Origin: an uncultured Porphyromonadaceae bacterium
GTDB taxonomy: Bacteria > Bacteroidota > Bacteroidia > Bacteroidales > Muribaculaceae
Length of the DNA stretch: 64,000 nucleotides
Direction: 5' to 3'
NCBI GenBank assembly: GCA_900550395.1
Contig: URSD01000010.1
Span: forward strand, 1-64,000
Part shown: piece by piece, positions 55,607 to 64,000 of the stretch
Layout: each line of letters begins with the position of its first letter
How positions within the stretch are numbered: the first letter of the stretch is position 1
Notes under the pieces: model-generated
What the model was told of the DNA's origin: nothing
The model's input: the letters and a program-made list of their open reading frames with translations, nothing else
Databases searched by the model: none
Made by a program: the position numbers and the translations under genes

Positions 55607-56737
55607 ATGAGATATGTATCGCTTGTAGTGATGGCGCTCCTTCTGCTGGCATCGTCGGGCTGCCGCAGAGGGCAGGCGACTGCGTTCGCCGCCGACGGCT
55701 TCCGCGACACGCTCTATGCGCCGCGCCATGCCGGCGGCTTCTGTATACTGGGCGCACCGGACTGCGCCAGTGTGATGGTGGAATCCCGCAATCCCTGGCA
55801 GGGCGCCGACAGCGTATGCACGCGGCTACTGATACTGCGCGACGGCGAGGCGGTTCCCGAGGGCTTCGACGGGCAGATACTGCACGGCGATGCCGCCAGG
55901 GTGGTGGCTATGTCGTCCACGCATGTGGCTATGCTCGATGCCCTCGGCCGAGCCGGCAATATCGTCGGGGTGTCGGGACGCGGCTTCATATCCACTCCCC
56001 TCGGCGACGACGTGGCCGATGTGGGCTACGACGGCAATATCGACTATGAGGCTCTGATGGGTGCTTCCCCCGACCTGGTGCTGCTCTATGGTGTGGGAGC
56101 GCCAAGCGCCATGGAGGGAAAGCTGCGCGAGCTGGGCATACCTTACATCTATGTGGGCGACTATCTGGAGGAATCGCCTGTCGGGAAGGCCGAATGGCTG
56201 GTAGCGATAGGCGAGACAGCCGGCATGCGTGATGCGGCTGTGCGCAAATTCGAGACCATCGACTCGGCCTATACCGCCCTGTGCCGCCGCACTGACTCCG
56301 TGGCCGAGCGTCCCCGCGTGATGCTGAACACGCCCTATGGCGACGCATGGTTCATGCCTACGGCCGACAATTATATGGCACGTCTGATATCCGACGCGGG
56401 TGCCGACTATGTGTGTGCCGACCTGAGAGGCAACAAATCGGCCACCATCGACATCGAGCAGGCGTATATGCTCGCCTCCGGAGCCGACTTCTGGCTCAAC
56501 ACGGGGCAGACATCCGACATGCGCAGCCTGCTCGCGCAGTGTCCGCGCTTTGCCGACACCGCCCCGGTGCTGGCCGGGCGTGTCTACAACAACACCCTGC
56601 GGAGCACTCCCGGGGGAGGCAATGATTTCTACGAGTCGGCTATCGTGCATCCCGACCTCGTGCTGCGCGATCTGATAAAAATTTTCCATCCCGAACTCGT
56701 CGGAGAGGAGTTTACGTACTACCGCAAAGTGGAATAG
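55607..56737 (+). CDS. Periplasmic substrate-binding protein, FecB/BtuF class
   Basis: 376 residues, lipoprotein-type signal (LVVMALLLLASSGC). Type III solute-binding fold: RVVAMSSTHVAMLDALGRAGNIVGVSGR, PDLVLLYGVGAPSAMEGKLRELGIPYIYVGDYLEESPVGKAEWLVAIG. FecB/BtuF-type proteins deliver siderophores, heme or cobalamin to a FecCD/BtuC permease. The ligand cannot be told from sequence. It starts at the ATG 55607, not at the upstream TTG. Confidence 0.88.
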   Translation: MRYVSLVVMALLLLASSGCRRGQATAFAADGFRDTLYAPRHAGGFCILGAPDCASVMVESRNPWQGADSVCTRLLILRDGEAVPEGFDGQILHGDAARVVAMSSTHVAMLDALGRAGNIVGVSGRGFISTPLGDDVADVGYDGNIDYEALMGASPDLVLLYGVGAPSAMEGKLRELGIPYIYVGDYLEESPVGKAEWLVAIGETAGMRDAAVRKFETIDSAYTALCRRTDSVAERPRVMLNTPYGDAWFMPTADNYMARLISDAGADYVCADLRGNKSATIDIEQAYMLASGADFWLNTGQTSDMRSLLAQCPRFADTAPVLAGRVYNNTLRSTPGGGNDFYESAIVHPDLVLRDLIKIFHPELVGEEFTYYRKVE

Positions 56738-56740
56738 CCC

Positions 56741-57718
56741 GTGCGCCGTACGACCACCATATTCATTGTCCTCGGCCTCGCGGTTCTGCTGCTTTTTGTA
56801 GCTGACCTGTGCGTGGGTGCCGTGAGCATCCCGCTGCCGCAGATACTCACGGCGCTCACCGGCGGCGACTGCCCGCCGCATGTGGCGAAGATTGTGGTCG
56901 ACATCCGCCTCGTCAAGGCGCTGGTGGCCCTCCTGGCCGGAATGGCCCTCTCGGTCAGCGGTTTGCAGATGCAGACGCTGTTCCGCAACCCCCTGGCCGG
57001 ACCCTATGTGCTCGGCATCAGCTCCGGCGCCGGACTGGGCGTGGCTCTGGTGGTGCTGGCCGGAGTGGCGAGCCCTGTCGGTCTGGCCGGGGCGGCATGG
57101 ATAGGCAGCGCCCTGGTGCTAGTCGTCATCGCCGCCGTGGCGCAGCGCGTCCGCGACATCATGGTCTTGCTCATACTCGGCATGATGTTCTCCTCGGGCG
57201 TCAGCGCCGTGGTGCAGATTCTGCAATATCTCAGCGACGAGGAATCGCTCAAAACCTTTGTAGTGTGGACCATGGGCTCGCTCGGCGACGTTACGGCTCG
57301 CCGCCTCGCCGTGCTTGTGCCTGCCGTCCTTGCCGGGCTGGCGATAGCCGTCGCCACGGTGAAGGCGCTGAATCTGCTGCTGTTCGGCGAGGAGTATGCC
57401 GTGACGATGGGGCTTGACATGCGCCGTTCGCGCGCCCTTATCTTCCTGTCGACCACGCTGCTTGCCGGCACCGTCACAGCCTTCTGCGGCCCCATCGGCT
57501 TCATAGGTCTGGCGATGCCACATGTGGCGCGCATGCTCGTGCGCGACAGCGACCACCGCGTTCTCCTTCCGGCCACGGCCCTTGTCGGCGCCGCCGTGCT
57601 GCTGCTGTGCGATATAGTGTCGAAACAGTTCGTGCTGCCTGTCAATGCCATAAGTGCCCTGCTGGGTATACCGGTGGTCGTGTGGGTGGTACTTAAAAAC
57701 AAGAGCCTTACGCAATGA
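56741..57718 (+). CDS. FecCD/BtuC-family ABC permease
   Basis: 325 residues with about nine to ten membrane helices and the family pattern GMALSVSGLQMQTLFRNPLAGPYVLGISSGAGLGVAL, GFIGLAMPHVARMLV and LPATALVGAAVLLLCDIVS. It starts with GTG 3 bases after the binding-protein stop and overlaps the ATPase gene by 4 bases (ATGA). The substrate is iron complex, heme or cobalamin. Confidence 0.93.
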   Translation: MRRTTTIFIVLGLAVLLLFVADLCVGAVSIPLPQILTALTGGDCPPHVAKIVVDIRLVKALVALLAGMALSVSGLQMQTLFRNPLAGPYVLGISSGAGLGVALVVLAGVASPVGLAGAAWIGSALVLVVIAAVAQRVRDIMVLLILGMMFSSGVSAVVQILQYLSDEESLKTFVVWTMGSLGDVTARRLAVLVPAVLAGLAIAVATVKALNLLLFGEEYAVTMGLDMRRSRALIFLSTTLLAGTVTAFCGPIGFIGLAMPHVARMLVRDSDHRVLLPATALVGAAVLLLCDIVSKQFVLPVNAISALLGIPVVVWVVLKNKSLTQ

Positions 57719-58440
57719 TAGAGCTGCGCGGTTTCTCCATGGGCTACGACGCCTCGCGCACACTGCTGCGCGACGTGAACGCCACCTTCGCCGCGGGACG
57801 CCTGACGGCGCTCATAGGGCGCAACGGCTCCGGCAAGTCGACGCTGCTGCGTGCCATGGCTGCGCTGCCCGGCGCCGCGTGCGGCGGACGGATAATCGTC
57901 GACGGCCGCGACATCGGCTGTGCTCCGCGCCACACGCTCGCGCGCACCATCGCGTTCGTGGCTACCGGTCGCACCCGCATTCCCTGCATGCGCTGCACCG
58001 ACGTGGTGGCTATGGGCCGCGCGCCGTACACCAACTGGATGGGCTCCATGCAGGCCGTGGACCGCGACATAGTCTTCGCATCGCTGGAGGCCGTGGGCAT
58101 GGCGGAGTATGCCGGCCGCGACATGAACACGATGAGCGACGGCGAGTGCCAACGCATCATGATAGCCAGGGCGCTGGCCCAGGACACGCCGGTGATGCTG
58201 CTCGACGAGCCCACCTCGTTTCTCGACCTGCCCAACCGCCACGAGCTGTGCGCACTGCTCGCGCGTCTGGCTCACGACAGCGGCAAGTGCATAGTGTTCT
58301 CCACGCACGAGCTGGACATAGCCCTGCGCCGTGCCGATGACATAGCCCTGATAGCCCCTCCGCAGCTGCATCTGCTGGACGCCCCCGCAATGCAGCGCAG
58401 CGGGCTGATAGAAAGTACATTCCACCTTGAACAATTATAA
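57715..58440 (+). CDS. ABC ATPase of FecE/BtuD type
   Basis: 241 residues. Walker A IGRNGSGKSTLLRAMA, a Q-loop region (AFVATGRTRI), the signature NTMSDGECQRIMIARALAQD (MSDGE variant of LSGGQ), Walker B VMLLDEPTSFLDLPNR, and switch His (FSTHELDIALR). It powers the permease above. Stop is 3 bases before the TIR gene, so the transporter and TIR genes are one transcript. Confidence 0.94.
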   Translation: MIELRGFSMGYDASRTLLRDVNATFAAGRLTALIGRNGSGKSTLLRAMAALPGAACGGRIIVDGRDIGCAPRHTLARTIAFVATGRTRIPCMRCTDVVAMGRAPYTNWMGSMQAVDRDIVFASLEAVGMAEYAGRDMNTMSDGECQRIMIARALAQDTPVMLLDEPTSFLDLPNRHELCALLARLAHDSGKCIVFSTHELDIALRRADDIALIAPPQLHLLDAPAMQRSGLIESTFHLEQL

Positions 58441-58443
58441 GAG

Positions 58444-59562
58444 ATGGCTGACGCGTTCAAATATTTTGCCTTTATAAGCTACAGCTCCGCCGACGTGCGC
58501 TGGGGCAAGCGGCTGCACCGCAAGCTTGCCGGCTACCGGCTGCCGTCGAGGCTTTGCGGCTCCGGCGCGTTGAGGCGCAAGCCGTTCAATCCGCTGTTTT
58601 TCGCGCCGTACGACATCCAGCCCGCGCCGCTGTCCGAGGAGCTGAAGAAGCACCTGCGCGAGTCGCGCAATCTTCTGGTGATATGTTCGCCGCACTCGGC
58701 CAAATCCGACTGGGTGGCGAAAGAGATTGAGTATTTCCACAGCCTCGGGCGTGCCGACGACATTGTGTTCTTCATCATCGACGGCGTGCCGGGCAGCGGC
58801 GACCCCGCCACGGAGTGCTTCAACCCCGTGGTAAAGCGCCTCGGGCTGCCGGAATACCTCGGGGCAAACATCCATGAGCACGTGTACCGCCTGCCGTGGC
58901 TCAACCGCGAGCGCGCCTTCGTGCAGATTGTGTCGAAGATGCTCGGACTCGACTTCGATGCCCTGTGGCGCCATCGTCGGCGTCAGATGCTCGCCAGCGT
59001 CGTGCGCGGTGTTCTGCTTGCCGCGGCCGTGGTGGCGGCGTTTGTGGCGCTTTTCGTGTACGAACGCCCGTTCGACATGCGCGTGTGTCTCCGCGAGGCC
59101 CTCGCGGCTCCCGGGCTGCCGGCTCCGCACGACATAGAGGTGCGTACCGTCATCGACGGCACGGAGCGATGCGACACAGTGGACGGCACGGATGCCGAAG
59201 CCGTGTTCGCGCAGATGCCCGGACGCCTCAAGGGCCGACAGATGCGCCTGAGCGTGCGCAATGCCGACTACGAGAACCTCGACACCGTGCTGGAGGCCGG
59301 CACGGACGTCGGCGTGACCTTGCGCAGAAACGCCGCACGCTACGGCCGCATCGATGTCAGGGTGCTCTCGGCTGACGGAATGCCGGTGGCCGACACGCCG
59401 CTGCTTGTGGAAGGCACAGAGCTGCGCACTGACACGGTGGGGCGTCTGCAAGCTGACATTCCACTCGCTAAGCAGAAACCGTCATACCGCGTACAGGGCG
59501 CCGGCGGCAGCGCCACTCTTTATATGCCGTGCGCCGCAACTGACTGCATAATACTAAAATAG
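58444..59562 (+). CDS. Membrane TIR-domain protein
   Basis: 372 residues. The N-terminal TIR domain (FISYSSADVRWGKRLHRKL, residues 10-29; LLVICSPHSAKSDWVAKEIEYF, with the SxWxxxE pattern whose Glu94 corresponds to the catalytic Glu of TIR NADases), a basic stop (RHRRR, 176-180) and one membrane helix (VRGVLLAAAVVAAFVALFV, about 187-205). The C-terminal half (207-372) is a periplasmic beta-rich region with a carboxypeptidase-regulatory-like segment (IDVRVLSADGMPVADTPLLVEG). By the positive-inside rule the TIR part is cytoplasmic. It is adjacent to the TPR gene with zero intergenic bases. It might sense a periplasmic state and act on NAD or by signalling. Confidence 0.85.
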   Translation: MADAFKYFAFISYSSADVRWGKRLHRKLAGYRLPSRLCGSGALRRKPFNPLFFAPYDIQPAPLSEELKKHLRESRNLLVICSPHSAKSDWVAKEIEYFHSLGRADDIVFFIIDGVPGSGDPATECFNPVVKRLGLPEYLGANIHEHVYRLPWLNRERAFVQIVSKMLGLDFDALWRHRRRQMLASVVRGVLLAAAVVAAFVALFVYERPFDMRVCLREALAAPGLPAPHDIEVRTVIDGTERCDTVDGTDAEAVFAQMPGRLKGRQMRLSVRNADYENLDTVLEAGTDVGVTLRRNAARYGRIDVRVLSADGMPVADTPLLVEGTELRTDTVGRLQADIPLAKQKPSYRVQGAGGSATLYMPCAATDCIILK

Positions 59563-62500
59563 ATGAAAAAGATTCTCTCCCTGATTATAATTCTTTGCTT
59601 CATGGCCGTGGCTTTCGGCCAGGTACGCACCAAGGTGCAGAAGGGCATTGTGCGCACGCAGAGCTTCACCAACAAGCCCAGCCGCCGCATCGTGGGTGCA
59701 GTGGTGGTGCTTGACGGCGAAGGAGCCAATCCTGCCGAGAGCCGTTCTCTGCCCGAGGAGGGTTATTTTGAACTCTCTCTTGATAAGCTGAAGGGGAACA
59801 AAGGAATCTATTCCATCGAGTCGGTGACGGGTCCCAAGGGTACGCGCTACAAGTTGCTGTATCCTACGCCCGGACAGCTCCTCCAGTTCACCCCTGACGC
59901 ATCGCTCGTCATCATCATGCAGTCGCGCGAGGAGCTGAGACAGTACGAGGCCTACGTGCGGGAGAACGCGCTGCGCGACGCCAATGCGCGCCATGAGCGC
60001 GAACTCGCCGCCCTGGAGGAACGTTACCGCCGGGGACAGATCGACAGCATCGCCATGCAGCGTCAGGTGGAGGAACTGCAACAGAAACTCGACGACTTCG
60101 AGGACCTGATAGCCGAATATCTGTACAAGACGATACGCAACCTTGACTTCGAGTCGCTTAACGAGCAGCACCGGGCCGTGCTTATGGCGATGGAGCAGGG
60201 CGATTATGCCCGCGCCGACTCGCTGCTTGCGCTCCGCAGCGACGAGGAACGCTGGGAGTCGTTCACCAGCGCCCGCGAGGACTATACGAAGAAGAAGGAG
60301 GCCTACGACGACAGCCGCAAGAACTTCGAGCAGACACGCGAAATCACCATAAACGAGCTTAATCAGATGGTGCTCAGCGCACTGAATCAGTTCGACTACG
60401 ACCGTGCGCTCGACCGCATGCAGGAGCGTCTGCGCTACGAGCCGGACAATGTTGATTTCCTCTGCGATCTGGGCCGCCTGCTGCATGTACGCTTCACCGA
60501 CTACCGGCGCGCACGCGACTGCTTCGGCCGGGCCATACATGCCGCCGACAGCATAGGAGGCACCGACAACCTGACGCTGGCCCGCTGCCACATCCACATG
60601 GGCGATGCCCTGCGCGAGATGTGCGAGTACGCCGGCGCGATAGAGCATTACACCCGCGGCAGCGAACTGCTGCGGGGCGACGGCAGCCCCGAGGCGCAGT
60701 CACTCGTCTACGATGCGCTCATAGGTACGGGCAGCAGCCACGTCGGAAACGGTGATTACCGCGGCGGCAAACCTTTCATGACGCGCTGCGCGGCCGACGG
60801 TGTGCGCGCCGTCAACCCGAAAGCCTATTGGCAAGGACGCCTCGGCCTCGCCGTCATAATGTACGCCCACGGCGATTATCGCGGCGCGCGCGCCGCCCTG
60901 GAAGCCGTGCTCGGGGCCATTGCCTCAGACCCGGCCATCGACATAGAGACAAAGAAGGACGCTTATTGCAGCCTTATAGCATGCCTGAACAATGTGGGCG
61001 AGTACGGGCGCGCCTCGCAGCTCTGCGACGAGGCCATGGCGGCGATTACAGCGCAGTCGTCGCCGAACAGCTGCCACGTGGCATCCCTGATGCTGAGCCG
61101 TGCCGAGACCGACATGGGGCGTGGCGACATCGCCGCACTGGAGGCCGATGTGCGCCGTGCGTCGTACATTTACCGCGACATCCTCGGCGACGAGCATCCG
61201 TCGTATGCTATGGCGTGCGCCAATATGTCGGCCATGCATATGCTCACCGGACATCCCGATGACGCCCGCGATGCCGCCGAGAATGCGTGCCGCCTGCTCG
61301 CCCGACGTTTCGGTCCGTTGCACCCCGGCTCGTTGCCCGGCCACTATGCGCGCATGAACTATTACAGCTCCGTCGCCGATTACCGCAGCGCGGCGGCGCA
61401 GCTTGACACCATAGGCATGATATATGAGCGCAACGGCATTGCAAGCGACTACCAGCGGGCTCAGCAATCCGCCGCGCGGGCACAGCTCGACATGGCTATG
61501 GGACAGACGCGCGACGCCGTGAAGAGTTTCGAGGAGGCCATACGGTGTACGGTCAGCACCATAGGTCCGGATGCGTTGGGCCTGATGGCATACTACAACA
61601 GCATGGCCGGTGCTCTGCTGATGGACATGAAGCCCGACGAGGCGCTGCGCTATCTCGATAAGGCGCAGGCCATAGCCGATAAGATTTATGGCGCCGGCAG
61701 TCCGCAGAGCGTCATGCAGCGCGCGAACATGTGTGAATACTACGACGCCAAAGGCAACCGTGCAGCCTCGCTGCACGCCGCTTCTGAAGCACTCAACGCC
61801 GGCATAGGTCTTTACGGCAGTCAGTCGTATCTGCTGAACGGCCTGTACAGCCGCCTTGGCGACTGCTATCTCAATGATTACGATTTCGCCCATGCACAGG
61901 AATGTTTTCAGAAAGCCTACGACCTGATGGCCGCAGTTTATGGCGAGGACTCATTTCTGACGGCTGATGCCCTGACGAAACTTGGCGCTTACTACATGAA
62001 TATAGGCGACATGAAGCGTGGCCTGGAACTGGAAGAGCGAGCCCTGGCACTTCTGGAAGCTGAGTTCGGCAAGAACCAGCCCAACACGCTCACGGCTCTG
62101 CTGGGCGTATGTAATGCCAAAATAAGCATGGGGCGCTACGACGATGCCGAACTGGACGCTCTGCGCCTTGAGGCCGCCACGGCACGTGCGTGGGGTAAGG
62201 AGAGCATCCGGTACGCCTACGCGCTTCAGGCTGTCGGAAATATCCACGAGGCACGCAGCGAGTACGGCGACGCCATCGCCGCCCACAGGCAGGCCCTCGC
62301 CATCATCGACCGGGTGATGGGCGCCCGTTCGGCCAACTCTGTGCAGGGCTATAATAAATTGTCCGGCCTATACTCACTGCTCTGCGACTTCAGGGAGTCG
62401 GAACGCTACAATGCCCTTGCGACAGAGATATGCGCGGAACAGTATGGCAAGGACAATCCGGCCTACTGGCAGCAGCTCCTGCTCAATGCCATGCAGGACG

Positions 62501-63984
62501 CCAACCTCCACCGCATCACGAGTGCCCGCGATCGCATCGCCTTCGTGCAGAAGAAGTTCATGGAGGCCTATGGCGAGGAGTCGATATTTATGGTGCCGGT
62601 GCTGACTTCGCTGGCCAATATCGAGCTGCAATGCTGGAACTCGGCGGACGCAGCGGCTTTGCTGAAACGCGCCGCCGACATTCAGTTGGCTACCTATGGC
62701 GCGGACAGCCCCATGATGTGCGGACTGTATTCCACCATGGCTCAGGCTGCAATGAATATGGCGCAGTACGATGAGGCGAAGCGTCTCTATCAGCTCGCGC
62801 TCGACATCGCGGAGAAGAATTACGGCACTACCAATATTGCATGCCTTGGTCCGCTGCAGGGTCTTGCCACCTTGAGCTCCTTCACTGAGCCCCGTACCGA
62901 ACATGCGCGCTCGCTGCTGAGCCGTGCCGACCTTATTTCTTCATCCGCCTATGGCTCGCGCAGCTTCACAACGGCGTCGATAGGCGTACAGACGGCCAAT
63001 CTCGACATGCGCGACGGACGCTTCGACGATGCTTTGCGCCACTTCAGAACCTTCAGTGAATGCGTGGCCGGCATCATGAAAGGCGTGAACGGCCGTCACG
63101 GCTCGGAGGCCGACGCAGCCGGCAACTTCGCACAATATTATCTCGCTCTTTCCGGGCAGGCGCAGATGCGCGGCGACACAACTGCACAGCGCAGCAATGC
63201 CGAACGGGCGCGGGCTTACTGCCGCGAGGCTCTTCAGGTTTGCGATTCGGTGTACGGAAGCCGCAGCGTACGCCGCAAACCGTATCTTGAGATGCTTTCG
63301 CAGACTTACTTGGGAGCCGGTCAGCCTGACTCCGCGAGTGTATATTACCTCGAATCTGTCGATATAGTCATATCAAATTTCGGTGATGACAACCCGATGC
63401 TTGCCAACTCCTACAAGACGCTCGGCGACATAAGTGAATACGAGGCGACGAAGCAGGCCGACCCTGATCGATTGTCTGAGGCTCTGGAGTATTACCGTAA
63501 GGCCATTGCCGTGGTTGAGCGTACCATGGCTGCCGACCCGGTGCTGGTGCGCCTCTCCACCGTGGATTATCGCTTCGCGGCCGCACGTGTGAGCCTGAGC
63601 ATGGGCGAAAAGGAGCAGTCGCTGGCCTATCTTGACGGCATTATCGCCGATCTGGAGGGCCTTGACGACGAGGCGCGGCAGGCGTTGCGCGGCAAGCTGT
63701 TCAATACCTATATCGCCAAGGCGCAGGCGCTGGGAACTGATGCAGATTATGCTCATGCCGCTGAGCTTATGATGCCGGTGCTTGCCAAAGCGCAGGAGTT
63801 GGCCGATACGCCTGCGGCGGTTGCCAACGTGCAGTTCATGCTCGGAATGGCGCACCGCCATCTGGGCCACCGTGAGGAGGCTCTGGAACTGTTGCAGCCG
63901 GCGCTCGACTTCTACAAACGTTTCCCCGGCACCGACGAAATCTGCAAGAGCATCCGCAACGCAATTTCTGAATTGAGTTTATAG
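59563..63984 (+). CDS. Giant secreted TPR (kinesin-light-chain-like) protein
   Basis: 1473 residues. Signal peptide (MKKILSLIIILCFMAVAFGQ), then a beta-rich domain similar in style to the TIR partner's periplasmic part (VVVLDGEGANPAESRSLPEEGYFELSLDKL), a coiled coil (about residues 125-185, RHERELAALEERYRRGQIDSI...), and from about residue 270 to the end 20 or more TPR units of the long type with YG and A.....AL...... patterns (for example YEPDNVDFLCDLGRLLHVRF; EALRYLDKAQAIADKIYG). It probably binds protein partners in the periplasm or surface. Start codon directly abuts the TIR stop codon. Family function unknown. Confidence 0.85.
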   Translation: MKKILSLIIILCFMAVAFGQVRTKVQKGIVRTQSFTNKPSRRIVGAVVVLDGEGANPAESRSLPEEGYFELSLDKLKGNKGIYSIESVTGPKGTRYKLLYPTPGQLLQFTPDASLVIIMQSREELRQYEAYVRENALRDANARHERELAALEERYRRGQIDSIAMQRQVEELQQKLDDFEDLIAEYLYKTIRNLDFESLNEQHRAVLMAMEQGDYARADSLLALRSDEERWESFTSAREDYTKKKEAYDDSRKNFEQTREITINELNQMVLSALNQFDYDRALDRMQERLRYEPDNVDFLCDLGRLLHVRFTDYRRARDCFGRAIHAADSIGGTDNLTLARCHIHMGDALREMCEYAGAIEHYTRGSELLRGDGSPEAQSLVYDALIGTGSSHVGNGDYRGGKPFMTRCAADGVRAVNPKAYWQGRLGLAVIMYAHGDYRGARAALEAVLGAIASDPAIDIETKKDAYCSLIACLNNVGEYGRASQLCDEAMAAITAQSSPNSCHVASLMLSRAETDMGRGDIAALEADVRRASYIYRDILGDEHPSYAMACANMSAMHMLTGHPDDARDAAENACRLLARRFGPLHPGSLPGHYARMNYYSSVADYRSAAAQLDTIGMIYERNGIASDYQRAQQSAARAQLDMAMGQTRDAVKSFEEAIRCTVSTIGPDALGLMAYYNSMAGALLMDMKPDEALRYLDKAQAIADKIYGAGSPQSVMQRANMCEYYDAKGNRAASLHAASEALNAGIGLYGSQSYLLNGLYSRLGDCYLNDYDFAHAQECFQKAYDLMAAVYGEDSFLTADALTKLGAYYMNIGDMKRGLELEERALALLEAEFGKNQPNTLTALLGVCNAKISMGRYDDAELDALRLEAATARAWGKESIRYAYALQAVGNIHEARSEYGDAIAAHRQALAIIDRVMGARSANSVQGYNKLSGLYSLLCDFRESERYNALATEICAEQYGKDNPAYWQQLLLNAMQDANLHRITSARDRIAFVQKKFMEAYGEESIFMVPVLTSLANIELQCWNSADAAALLKRAADIQLATYGADSPMMCGLYSTMAQAAMNMAQYDEAKRLYQLALDIAEKNYGTTNIACLGPLQGLATLSSFTEPRTEHARSLLSRADLISSSAYGSRSFTTASIGVQTANLDMRDGRFDDALRHFRTFSECVAGIMKGVNGRHGSEADAAGNFAQYYLALSGQAQMRGDTTAQRSNAERARAYCREALQVCDSVYGSRSVRRKPYLEMLSQTYLGAGQPDSASVYYLESVDIVISNFGDDNPMLANSYKTLGDISEYEATKQADPDRLSEALEYYRKAIAVVERTMAADPVLVRLSTVDYRFAAARVSLSMGEKEQSLAYLDGIIADLEGLDDEARQALRGKLFNTYIAKAQALGTDADYAHAAELMMPVLAKAQELADTPAAVANVQFMLGMAHRHLGHREEALELLQPALDFYKRFPGTDEICKSIRNAISELSL

Positions 63985-64000
63985 TTGAGAGTTTATTGGT

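Noticed and set aside
1..64000. tRNA and rRNA genes
   Set aside because: No tRNA T-loop motif in a cloverleaf context or rRNA-like conserved stretch was noticed; a scan with tRNAscan-SE or Barrnap would settle it.

Overview
The window is almost entirely one Bacteroidota genome of high G+C. Most genes are typical of order Bacteroidales: greA-HIT-TlpA, menG, serA/serC, pyrG-yidC-GT9-ruvB, lysS-gpsA, recJ-recQ-porU, DUF3078 and OmpA-type outer-membrane proteins, BspA-like and Omp28-like lipoproteins. Promoters also match the Bacteroides-type consensus (TTTG, about 20 bases, TAnnTTTG). A gut Muribaculaceae-like organism fits, but the family is an inference. The first ~1.97 kb does not belong to it. 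It holds Clostridia-like fragments (aldose epimerase, altronate dehydratase, hisF, hisA) joined to each other and then to a Bacteroidales nusA at two short microhomologies, so the left end is almost certainly chimeric.

Layout: 1-1970 foreign fragments; 1962-3139 nusA (truncated)-rimP; 3305-5270 greA-HIT-TlpA-like operon (minus); 5504-8837 menG, DUF3078, a small secreted protein and an SGNH hydrolase (plus); 8860-10757 GNAT protein plus tail-anchored pseudokinase; 11074-13430 serA and serC separated by a 359-bp repeat element; 13537-19399 pyrG-yidC-GT9-ruvB; 19400-20006 an AT-rich insert flanked by 65-bp direct repeats; 20007-20750 GH25 lysozyme; 20813-24010 a structured leader RNA followed by a low-G+C surface protein; 24127-25326 OmpA; 25466-26720 LytM-like and VanZ-like; 26696-28578 ribE and menA separated by the second copy of the 359-bp element; 28776-31908 a hypothetical protein, gpsA and lysS; 32080-32236 a candidate ncRNA; 32262-35211 two low-G+C lipoproteins preceded by a second copy of the leader RNA; 35867-39859 TlpA-like, AlaDH-like, RNase H and recO; 40051-43807 MscS, hflX and a DUF1848 cassette; 43836-50933 porU-recQ-recJ (minus); 51189-52676 Fic protein; 52754-63984 a tightly packed seven-gene operon.

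Four observations deserve attention. First, two homologous ~255-nt structured RNAs ending in intrinsic terminators sit ~58 bases upstream of two unrelated surface-protein genes. Second, one operon joins an SGNH esterase, a PKD lipoprotein and a FecBCD/BtuFCD-type importer to a membrane TIR protein and a 1473-residue secreted TPR protein. Third, two 359-bp elements with long terminal inverted repeats are about 99% identical. Fourth, several genes have a TAnnTTTG promoter box exactly 4-5 bases before the ATG, which predicts leaderless mRNAs. No tRNA, rRNA or CRISPR array was seen.
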